NCBI GenBank assembly: GCA_030616825.1
Contig: JAUWWO010000009.1
Coordinates: 1-8,082, forward strand
DNA length: 8,082 nucleotides
From: Candidatus Margulisiibacteriota bacterium
GTDB taxonomy: Bacteria; Margulisbacteria; WOR-1; JAUWWO01
Reading direction: 5' to 3'
The position numbers and the translations under genes were made by a program. This document shows positions 1 through 5,503 of the stretch, in pieces (position 1 is the first letter of the stretch; every line of letters begins with the position of its first letter). Under the pieces are notes generated by a model. The model was not told where the DNA came from. It worked only from the letters and a program-made list of their open reading frames with translations, and did no database searches.

Positions 1-2
1 AA

Positions 3-449
3 ATGTATAACAAAGTATTTCTGATAGGTAATCTGACAAGAGACCCGGAACTCAGGTACACGCCAAGCGGCATCCCTGTTGTTAGATTTACAGTTGCTGT
101 TAACAGGCTAAGAGGAAAGAATGCAAAAGAAGGGGACGAGCAAAATGCTGTGGATTTCATTCCTGTTGTGGCCTGGAGGCGGCTTGCAGAAATTTGTGGC
201 GAATACCTGAAAAAGGGGAGATCTGTTTCAATAGAAGGAAGACTCCAGGTGAGGACATTTGAGAAGGCGGGGGAGAAGCGTACCGTCTACGAGATCCTTG
301 CCGACGGCATGCAGATGCTCGGACGCCGACCTGAGGGTCCATCGGTAACCCCCGAACCTTCCGCTATATCTGAAGAAAAGGAGGCAGCTCCTCTTGACGA
401 AGCAGGGGCGGCTGAAACCGAGAAAGGCGTAGATGAAGTACCATTTTAG
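3..449 (+). CDS. ssb: Single-stranded DNA-binding protein SSB
   Basis: This 148-residue protein binds single-stranded DNA during replication, repair and recombination, normally as a tetramer. The N-terminal OB fold spans about residues 1-108. It opens with the family signature MYNKVFLIGNLTRDPELRYT and has the aromatic residues expected to stack on DNA, including Trp58. After it comes a disordered, acidic, Pro/Glu/Ala-rich linker (about 109-143). The last residues are DEVPF, matching the conserved acidic tip that ends in Pro-Phe and recruits partner proteins in bacterial SSBs. Length is normal for short bacterial SSBs. The ATG lies two bases from the window edge, so its ribosome binding site cannot be seen. 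It is followed by rpsR and rplI, the usual ribosomal operon order, so rpsF (S6) is probably just upstream. The family assignment is secure. Confidence 0.96.
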   Translation: MYNKVFLIGNLTRDPELRYTPSGIPVVRFTVAVNRLRGKNAKEGDEQNAVDFIPVVAWRRLAEICGEYLKKGRSVSIEGRLQVRTFEKAGEKRTVYEILADGMQMLGRRPEGPSVTPEPSAISEEKEAAPLDEAGAAETEKGVDEVPF

Positions 450-450
450 A

Positions 451-518
451 AGACAGAATAAGCTTTAGGGAGGGATAAGGAATTGGCAAGACAGAATAAA
501 AGACAGAATAAAAGACAG
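451..518 (+). repeat. 12-base repeat spanning the ssb-rpsR junction
   Basis: The unit AGACAGAATAAA occurs in tandem at 489-500 and 501-512, followed by a partial copy AGACAG at 513-518. A further copy with one change (AGACAGAATAAG) lies at 451-462, just after the ssb stop codon. The tandem copies are inside rpsR and produce the repeated residues RQNKRQNKRQ at the S18 N-terminus. This looks like replication slippage. A regulatory role is possible but nothing shows it. Confidence 0.75.
467..474 (+). promoter_or_regulatory. Ribosome binding site of rpsR
   Basis: The purine run AGGGAGGG ends 8 bases before the TTG at 483. It supports that rare start codon, because no ATG or GTG exists in frame upstream before the stop TAA at 459-461. 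Confidence 0.75.
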
Positions 519-743
519 GAGCGCAAGTTCATTCCAAGAAGAAGAAGAAGGCGATGCTTCTTCTGTGCAGAGAAGAAAATTGCTGATTACAAGGATGTCG
601 AATTTATTCGAAGGTTTATGACAGACAGAGGGAAGATCGCCCCTCGTCGTTCCACCGGTTGCTGTGCAAAGCACCAGAGGATGATAATGAGGGAGATAAA
701 AAAGGCGAGGCATTTAGGGTTAGTTCCGTATGTTGTAGATTAA
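483..743 (+). CDS. rpsR: 30S ribosomal protein S18 (TTG start)
   Basis: This 86-residue protein is small-subunit ribosomal protein S18, which pairs with S6 on the platform of the 30S subunit. A very basic N-terminus (residues 1-24) leads into the conserved core: CFFCAEK at 25-31, DYKDVEFIRRF at 35-45, RGKIAPRR at 49-56 and CAKHQR at 61-66. The pair Cys25/Cys28 with Cys61 and probably His64 resembles the zinc-binding (C+) form of S18; many bacteria have lost these cysteines. Cys60 is an additional cysteine. The start is TTG, chosen because it gives the typical Met-Ala-Arg opening, has a good purine-rich site 8 bases upstream, and has no alternative. The N-terminal RQNK repetition is encoded by a 12-base tandem repeat. 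It lies between ssb and rplI, the usual operon position. Confidence 0.96.
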   Translation: MARQNKRQNKRQERKFIPRRRRRRCFFCAEKKIADYKDVEFIRRFMTDRGKIAPRRSTGCCAKHQRMIMREIKKARHLGLVPYVVD

Positions 744-766
744 ATCGCGGCTTCCAGGTTTCTTCT

Positions 767-772
767 TGAGGT
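767..772 (+). promoter_or_regulatory. Ribosome binding site of rplI
   Basis: TGAGGT lies 5 bases before the ATG at 778. It overlaps the upstream in-frame TTG at 766, which argues that translation starts at the ATG and not at that TTG. Confidence 0.65.
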
Positions 773-777
773 ATGCA

Positions 778-1248
778 ATGAAAGTTATTCTAACTAAAGA
801 CATAGTAAAGCTTGGTAAAGAAGGCGATATAATTAACGTCTCCGGCGGTTATGCCAGGAATTATCTTATTCCGAGGAAGGTTGCTGTTCCCGCCACCGGG
901 CAGAACCTGGCCATATGGGAGAAAAAGAAAAAAAATATGGAAGCGAAACTCGCAAAGGAGCGGAAAGGGGAAGAAGAGTTAGCCCTAAAACTAAGGGATT
1001 TAAGTGTTAAGATAAAAGTCGATACTGGAGAGTCAGGGAAACTCTTTGGTTCTGTCACGTCAGCAGATATAGTGGAAGCAATCAAAGCTGCTTCTGGAAT
1101 TGAGATAGACAAAAGAAATATAGAACTTCCTGAAAACATAAAAGGAATTGGAACATACGAAGTCCCCATTAAACTCCACCCTGAAGTTGAGGCAAAGGTT
1201 AAGGTTGAGATTTTATCCCGAGCGGAGACTTCGACGAGCCCTTTCTGA
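778..1248 (+). CDS. rplI: 50S ribosomal protein L9
   Basis: L9 binds 23S rRNA near the base of the L1 stalk and helps maintain translational fidelity. The product from ATG 778 is 156 residues. The N-terminal rRNA-binding domain carries the family signature (LGKEGDIINVSGGYARNYLIP, about residues 12-32). A charged, Lys/Glu-rich connecting helix covers about 42-75, and the C-terminal domain about 76-147 (including KLFGSVTSADI and IKLHPEVEAKV). An in-frame TTG at 766 would add MRYA, but the ATG is preferred because MKVILTKD is the usual L9 opening and a Shine-Dalgarno-like TGAGGT lies between the two. L9 is usually about 148-150 residues; here about nine extra residues (SRAETSTSPF) follow the expected end and are encoded by a locally GC-rich segment. 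It follows rpsR by 34 bases and precedes uvrC by 3 bases. Confidence 0.96.
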   Translation: MKVILTKDIVKLGKEGDIINVSGGYARNYLIPRKVAVPATGQNLAIWEKKKKNMEAKLAKERKGEEELALKLRDLSVKIKVDTGESGKLFGSVTSADIVEAIKAASGIEIDKRNIELPENIKGIGTYEVPIKLHPEVEAKVKVEILSRAETSTSPF

Positions 1249-1251
1249 GCG
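1217..1251 (+). other. GC-rich insert-like tail of rplI at the uvrC junction
   Basis: These 35 bases are about 66% G+C (23 of 35), well above the flanking coding sequence. They contain three GAGC words (1220-1223, 1236-1239, 1247-1250). They encode the last residues of L9 beyond its usual end, its stop codon and the short gap to uvrC. The composition resembles dispersed small GC-rich repeats, but only one copy is present here, so calling it a repeat fragment is inference. Confidence 0.35.
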
Positions 1252-2883
1252 ATGAAAAAGCTCACAGCTAAACTTAAGCACCTTCCTGACAAACCCGGCG
1301 TTTATATCTTTAAAGGGAAAGACGGAAAAGCAATATATGTGGGCAAGGCCAAATCCCTGAAGAAGAGAATTGCTTCGTATTTTAGGAAACCTCCCGATTC
1401 TCCTAAGACAGAGATAATGCTTCGAGCCCTTTGCGATTTTGAGTACATTGTAACCTCAGGAGAATTAGAAGCCATAATGCTCGAGAGCAATTTCATTAAA
1501 AAACTGAGACCCAGGTATAATGTGATACTTCGGGACGATAAACAATATCCATATATAAAACTCACGCTGAAGGAGGCGTGGCCAAGATTATTTCTCACAA
1601 GATTGATAGTGGATGACAAAGCAAAATACTTTGGTCCTTATAGTGGAGGGATGGTTCGAGAGACCTTAAGGCAGATCAGGCGTCTCTTTCCAATAAGATG
1701 GTGCAAGGAAACCCCGATGAGACAGAGGCGTCAACCATGTATGTATTTTTACATCAAACGCTGCGAAGGGCCCTGCGTCGGAGAAGTTGACCATAAGGGG
1801 TACATGGATATGTGCCGGCAGATCATAGGACTCTTAGAAGGCAAACTCGATGAAGTTGTGGTAAAGATAAAGCGTGAGATGATGGAGGCATCAGAGAGGC
1901 TCGACTTCGAGAGAGCAAGAGTGCTCCGGGATAGACTTAAAATCCTTGAGAAGATGGCTGAAAGGCAAGCAGTGGTATCTCACGATATGGCCGATAGAGA
2001 TGTTATTGCCTTCTCAAAGCGTGGAGATCTTACCTCAGCTTTAGTATTTCAGATAAGAGGGGGCAAACTCGTTGGCAGAGAGATATTTTATCCTCATAAG
2101 ACCTTGGGTGCTACGGAGGGGGAACTTATGACTTCTGTATTAGCGCAGTATTATGCTGATGCAGCTTATATCCCTCCTGAGGTTGTGCTTCAACATGCAG
2201 TTGATGAGATGGATGTTGTCTCTAGATTTTTGTCAAAAAGGAGAGGGACACGCGTTAGGCTCACGGCCCCATCAAAAGGGAAAAAACTTGAGCTTATAAA
2301 GATGGCTGAAGACAACGCAAGGTTGCTCCTGGAGCGAAAGATACTCTCCGAAGACAAAAAGACATCGTCCGCCATAATGGAGCTGAAAAGCAAACTTGGG
2401 CTGAGTGCTCTCCCAATAAGGATTGAGGCCTTTGATGTGTCGAATATACAGGGGACTGATGTGGTGGGATCCATGGTCACGTTTGTTGGCGGAGCTCCAT
2501 ATAAAAGGGATTATAGAAGATTTAAGATTAGGACTGTAAAGAAGCCAGATGATGTTGCCGCAATCTACGAGATAGTAAAGCGTCGTTATAGCGGATCGCT
2601 AAAGGACGAACTCGAGCTTCCGGATCTGGCCTTAATAGATGGGGGAGCAGGACAGGTAGGAGCTGCGCGGAAAGCTTTGGATGAATCCGGGCTGTCCAGA
2701 ATTCCTGTCATTGCTTTGGCCAAGAGACTTGAGCAGGTTTATGTTTACGGGGGGAAGACCCCGCTTAAGTTGCCAAAAAGAAGTACCTCACTTCATCTAC
2801 TGCAGCGGATCCGTGACGAAGCACACAGGTTTGCAATTACTTATCATAGGTTAAAAAGAAGGAAGAGAATGAAGGGTGGCTAA
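1252..2883 (+). CDS. uvrC: UvrABC excinuclease subunit C, lacking the C-terminal HhH domain
   Basis: UvrC makes the 3' and 5' incisions around DNA lesions in nucleotide excision repair with UvrA and UvrB. The 543-residue product has the GIY-YIG nuclease at about 12-95 (PGVYIF, AIYVGKAKSLKKRI, LESNFIKKLRPRYN), four cysteines at 151, 163, 171 and 175 matching the Fe-S motif of UvrC, and a UVR helical segment (about 195-235) that contacts UvrB. The RNase H-like second nuclease has its probable catalytic Asp395 (FDVSN), Asp463 (LIDGG) and His525 (RDEAHRF). The protein ends at RLKRRKRMKGG, about 20 residues after His525, whereas typical UvrC is about 600 residues and continues with a tandem helix-hairpin-helix DNA-binding domain (DEIPGIG-type motif). 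No such sequence is seen in any + frame of the next 150 bases. The ATG lies 3 bases after the rplI stop without a clear Shine-Dalgarno, suggesting translational coupling. The function is likely kept but may be altered. Confidence 0.94.
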   Translation: MKKLTAKLKHLPDKPGVYIFKGKDGKAIYVGKAKSLKKRIASYFRKPPDSPKTEIMLRALCDFEYIVTSGELEAIMLESNFIKKLRPRYNVILRDDKQYPYIKLTLKEAWPRLFLTRLIVDDKAKYFGPYSGGMVRETLRQIRRLFPIRWCKETPMRQRRQPCMYFYIKRCEGPCVGEVDHKGYMDMCRQIIGLLEGKLDEVVVKIKREMMEASERLDFERARVLRDRLKILEKMAERQAVVSHDMADRDVIAFSKRGDLTSALVFQIRGGKLVGREIFYPHKTLGATEGELMTSVLAQYYADAAYIPPEVVLQHAVDEMDVVSRFLSKRRGTRVRLTAPSKGKKLELIKMAEDNARLLLERKILSEDKKTSSAIMELKSKLGLSALPIRIEAFDVSNIQGTDVVGSMVTFVGGAPYKRDYRRFKIRTVKKPDDVAAIYEIVKRRYSGSLKDELELPDLALIDGGAGQVGAARKALDESGLSRIPVIALAKRLEQVYVYGGKTPLKLPKRSTSLHLLQRIRDEAHRFAITYHRLKRRKRMKGG

Positions 2884-2899
2884 GGAACTTTACCGCGTA

Positions 2900-2956
2900 C
2901 CGCAGGATGCCTGCCCGCCGCCCTTCGGGCTTTGGCAGGCGGGTCTCATCCTGCGG
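2900..2956. repeat. Arm 1: nested hairpin
   Basis: CCGCAGGATG (2900-2909) pairs perfectly with CATCCTGCGG (2947-2956). Inside it CCTGCC (2910-2915) pairs with GGCAGG (2934-2939), and at the tip GCCC (2920-2923) pairs with GGGC (2927-2930) across the loop TTC. Confidence 0.9.
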
Positions 2957-2957
2957 G

Positions 2958-3002
2958 AGCCAAGGTTGAGACCTGTCCGCCGACAGGCGGGCAACCTTGG
3001 CT
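2958..3002. repeat. Arm 2: nested hairpin
   Basis: AGCCAAGGTTG (2958-2968) pairs perfectly over 11 bases with CAACCTTGGCT (2992-3002). Inside it CCTGTC (2972-2977) pairs with GACAGG (2982-2987) around the loop CGCC. Confidence 0.9.
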
Positions 3003-3019
3003 ACGCGTCGGATCGTAGC
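3000..3019. repeat. Alternative hairpin at the right end of the palindromic element
   Basis: GCTACG (3000-3005) pairs with CGTAGC (3014-3019) around an 8-base loop. It overlaps the right foot of arm 2 and the right half of the possible closing stem, so these pairings exclude each other in part. Confidence 0.6.
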
Positions 3020-3033
3020 GCACCCTGCTTTAA

Positions 3034-3062
3034 TTGAAAACTTCCCGCCTTTGTGTTATTAT
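3034..3062 (+). promoter_or_regulatory. Sigma70-type promoter of the envelope gene cluster
   Basis: A -35 box TTGAAA (3034-3039) is followed by a 17-base spacer and a -10 box TATTAT (3057-3062), one mismatch from TATAAT. A TG one base before the -10 box (3054-3055) makes it an extended -10. Transcription would start near 3069, about 20 bases before the ATG at 3089. The promoter overlaps the in-frame GTG at 3053, which argues against that codon as the start of the M23 peptidase. Confidence 0.75.
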
Positions 3063-3088
3063 TTTTTTCGTTACACAAGCCGAATAAG

Positions 3089-4225
3089 ATGACAAAAAGG
3101 GAATTAAAAAAAAGGATTCTAAGTCTCCTTCTTGTCTTAGGCCTAGTGCTTTTGGTGGCAGGTGGAAATGGTGAGACGTCAAGGGTAGGGGAGTTAAAGC
3201 AAATAGAGAAGGAGCTGCAGAGCGAAAAGCTCAAACTTAAAGCCGTTAAAAAGAAAGAAGCAAATGCACTAAATAAGTTATACTCAGTCAACAGGCAGCT
3301 CAAAAAGGCAAAACAGGATCTTACGCAAACAAAGGTTAACATATCTCAAAATAAGAAACGGATAGTACTTCTAACCGAAGAGCTTAGGGAGACAAAAAGG
3401 AAACTCAAGGAAAGAGGAGAATTTCTTTCCCGCAGAGTCAGGGAGGCATATAAGAGTGGGGGAGGACTGGACTTACTGGAGCTCCTTTTTGCCTCTAAGT
3501 CCATAGCCGATTTTATAAATAAAGGATATTATTTTGAGAAGATAGTCGCTTCGGACATAGCTCTTGTCGGCGAGATAAGAGAAAAGATGGATGCTGTAGC
3601 CGAGGCCAAGCAGGGTCTTGAGAAAGCTTTACAGAAGAGCAAGGTCCTGGTTAAGCGTATTGAGAACAGGGAAAAGGAGATCGAGTCTCAGGCTAAGATA
3701 AAGAAAAAGATCTACACGACCCTTCGCGAGAGAAGAAAAGAATATGAGCGGCGAGTTGCTGAGCTTGAGAAAGGCTCAAAGCAGCTTGAGGGATTGATTC
3801 AGCAAAAAGCAAAGGGAGGCAAAGCGTCCCTAGGGGCTACTGGCCGGATGATCTGGCCAGCCCGTGGCAGGGTTGTTTCGCGCTTTGGATATCGAAGACA
3901 CCCTTTGTGGGGTGGCACGCACTTTCACACTGGAGTAGACATTGGTGCACCATATGGTGACCCCGTGAGATCCGCTGATGGAGGCGAGGTTATCTTCAGC
4001 GGATGGTGGGATGGTTACGGCAAGGCCATTGTGGTTGATCATGGCAAAGGGATCGCCACGGTATACGGTCATCTTGCTAGAATTTATGTTGAGGCGGGAC
4101 AGCGAATTGAGAAAGGTCAGATCTTAGGTCTTGTGGGAAGTACTGGTTTCTCTACGGGCCCGCACTTGCACTTTGAGGTAAGAAGAAATGGAAGGCCGAT
4201 CAATCCTTTGGGATTTCTAATCTAG
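3089..4225 (+). CDS. Secreted coiled-coil M23 murein hydrolase (EnvC/CwlO type)
   Basis: The 378-residue protein from ATG 3089 starts with a basic stretch (TKRELKKR) and a hydrophobic core (about residues 9-26), a signal peptide or N-terminal anchor. Long Lys/Glu-rich coiled coils cover about 32-125 and 160-245. Between them is the segment SGGGLDLLELLFASKSIADF (about 124-143), typical of the regulatory region in EnvC, CwlO and PcsB relatives. The C-terminal M23 domain (about 255-378) has the zinc and catalytic motifs intact: His280 and Asp284 in HTGVD, His328 in YGHL, and His359 and His361 in HLHFE. It should therefore be an active peptidoglycan endopeptidase, unlike E. coli EnvC, which lacks these ligands and only activates amidases. 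An upstream GTG at 3053 is rejected because it overlaps the promoter and adds residues in front of a good signal sequence. The S41 protease gene follows after 30 bases. EnvC relatives are usually controlled by FtsEX, which is not in this window. Confidence 0.93.
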   Translation: MTKRELKKRILSLLLVLGLVLLVAGGNGETSRVGELKQIEKELQSEKLKLKAVKKKEANALNKLYSVNRQLKKAKQDLTQTKVNISQNKKRIVLLTEELRETKRKLKERGEFLSRRVREAYKSGGGLDLLELLFASKSIADFINKGYYFEKIVASDIALVGEIREKMDAVAEAKQGLEKALQKSKVLVKRIENREKEIESQAKIKKKIYTTLRERRKEYERRVAELEKGSKQLEGLIQQKAKGGKASLGATGRMIWPARGRVVSRFGYRRHPLWGGTHFHTGVDIGAPYGDPVRSADGGEVIFSGWWDGYGKAIVVDHGKGIATVYGHLARIYVEAGQRIEKGQILGLVGSTGFSTGPHLHFEVRRNGRPINPLGFLI

Positions 4226-4255
4226 GGATTGGGATTTAGGGAAGGAGAAGTATAG

Positions 4256-5485
4256 ATGTTAAAGAGAAGAATCATAACAGTCCTTATTCTGATTGTTATT
4301 ATGGTTTCGGGAGTTTTTCTGGGAGCAAGATTTGGCAAGGTTAAGGCCCTTGAGGATCTGGAGGAAAAAATAGAGATATACTTAAGGGCCCTGGAAATTG
4401 TAAAGAACGAATATATTGAGAAAGACATTGATAACACAGAGCTTATCTATGGATCCATTAAAGGCATGCTCGATTCTCTTGATGATCCATACACAAGGTT
4501 TATGGAGCCCACCGCTTTTCGTGAGATGAACATCAGGATGAGCGGCAGCTATAGTGGGATCGGGATATACATTGGCATAAAAGATAAACACTTGGTTGTG
4601 ATCGCTCCTATTGAAGGCACACCTGCAGAACAGGTTGGTCTTAAAGCTAAGGATAAGATAATGACAATTGATTCTAAGGAAACCAAGGATATGGCTCTAG
4701 ATGAAGCTGTTAGCTTAATACGGGGTCGGGCAGGTACCGAGGTGAAACTAGGTATCATGAGAGTTGGATGGGAGGAAGAGCGGGAGTTCCGGATAGTCAG
4801 GGAGAAGATCACAATAAAAAGCGTTGTGAGCAAGAGCATAAGCGAAGATATTTACTACATAAAACTGAACACATTTGAGAACCAGAATGCAGCGAGTGAG
4901 ATAGCCAAGGCCCTCAGTCAGGCAAAGTCGGAGAATGCAAAGGGTCTGATACTGGATCTCAGGAATAATGGAGGGGGGTTGCTCCGAATTGCAGTGGATA
5001 TCGGCAGCATGTTCATTAAGGATGGCGTTATAGTATATACTGTTGATCGTGAAGAAAGAAGGGAAACCATAAGCTCTTCGGGGAACCTTCTGTGGGACCG
5101 ACCAACTGTTGTGCTCGTAAATGAATCCTCTGCTTCTGCTTCGGAGATACTTGCTGGAGCGCTTCGGGACAATGGGGTGGCTACTCTTGTGGGAACGCAT
5201 ACCTTTGGCAAGGCCTATGTGCAAAATGTGAGGCAGCTTGATGATGGTTCAGCTGTACTGCTTACTGTTGCAAAATATTATACACCCAAAGGTCATGATA
5301 TTACTGAGAAGGGAATTATACCCGACCTGATTGTAGAGCTCCCCGAAGTTTCCACAGAAGAGGCCGAAGAGGAAGTTTCAGAGGAAGAAGAAGAGGAAGA
5401 TATCCAACTTAAGAAAGCCATAGAAGTGCTCGAGGAAAAAATAAGCAAGGAACTTAAGGCAAAGATATTGAGCTATTCATTTTAG
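4256..5485 (+). CDS. S41 carboxyl-terminal processing protease (CtpA/CtpB/Prc family)
   Basis: The 409-residue protein is a periplasmic or membrane-tethered serine protease that cleaves proteins from exposed C-terminal tails. Residues 1-24 are a basic start (MLKRR) and a hydrophobic segment, a signal peptide or anchor. A helical region (about 30-90, with SLDDPYTRFM) precedes a PDZ domain (about 95-180, with GIGIYIG, GTPAEQVGL and IRGRAGTEV). The catalytic core has LILDLRNNGGG (231-241), the nucleophile Ser294 within SSASASEI, Lys319 in FGKAYVQ and Gln323; the Ser-Lys spacing of 25 matches known CTPs. FGKAYVQ replaces the commoner FGKGTVQ. The tail is a very acidic run (about 368-382) followed by a charged helix. 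A Shine-Dalgarno (AAGGAG, 4242-4247) lies 8 bases before the ATG. CTPs in other bacteria degrade or process murein hydrolases, so the adjacent M23 enzyme is a plausible substrate, though that is inference. Confidence 0.95.
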   Translation: MLKRRIITVLILIVIMVSGVFLGARFGKVKALEDLEEKIEIYLRALEIVKNEYIEKDIDNTELIYGSIKGMLDSLDDPYTRFMEPTAFREMNIRMSGSYSGIGIYIGIKDKHLVVIAPIEGTPAEQVGLKAKDKIMTIDSKETKDMALDEAVSLIRGRAGTEVKLGIMRVGWEEEREFRIVREKITIKSVVSKSISEDIYYIKLNTFENQNAASEIAKALSQAKSENAKGLILDLRNNGGGLLRIAVDIGSMFIKDGVIVYTVDREERRETISSSGNLLWDRPTVVLVNESSASASEILAGALRDNGVATLVGTHTFGKAYVQNVRQLDDGSAVLLTVAKYYTPKGHDITEKGIIPDLIVELPEVSTEEAEEEVSEEEEEEDIQLKKAIEVLEEKISKELKAKILSYSF

Positions 5486-5503
5486 ATAAGCGGATAGATA
5501 CTA

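Larger units (their letters stand above)
2894..3019. repeat. Compound palindromic element (multi-arm, cruciform-like)
   Basis: This non-coding element fills most of the uvrC to M23-peptidase gap. It is built from two long inverted-repeat arms placed side by side (2900-2956 and 2958-3002), a possible closing stem CGCGT (2894-2898) with ACGCG (3003-3007), and an alternative hairpin at 3000-3019. Both arms contain the same core, CCTGYCCGCCG (2910-2920; 2972-2982) and CAGGCGGG (2936-2943; 2984-2991), so one arm probably arose from the other or from a common unit. No run of T follows the arms, so it is not a standard intrinsic terminator, although the RNA would fold strongly and could mark the 3' end of the upstream operon. 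It resembles REP/MITE-like dispersed elements. No transposase is nearby. Confidence 0.85.

Noticed and set aside
766..777. TTG 766 as the rplI start
   Set aside because: It would place the ribosome binding site within the coding sequence and add MRYA before the usual MKVIL opening.
861..1292. 143-codon open frame on the minus strand
   Set aside because: It overlaps rplI and the start of uvrC; its Ser/Phe-rich translation is what antisense of Lys/Glu-rich coding sequence gives.
2910..2960. Intrinsic terminator after uvrC
   Set aside because: The hairpins are strong but no T-run follows either arm, so a standard intrinsic terminator is not supported.
2875..3035. Possible small + strand gene from GTG in the uvrC end through the palindrome
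   Set aside because: The frame is open only because the palindromic arms lack stops in it; the translation has no HhH or other recognisable motif.
4748..5224. 158-codon open frame on the minus strand
   Set aside because: It lies wholly inside the well-supported S41 protease gene, and its translation shows no recognisable domain or clear ribosome binding site.
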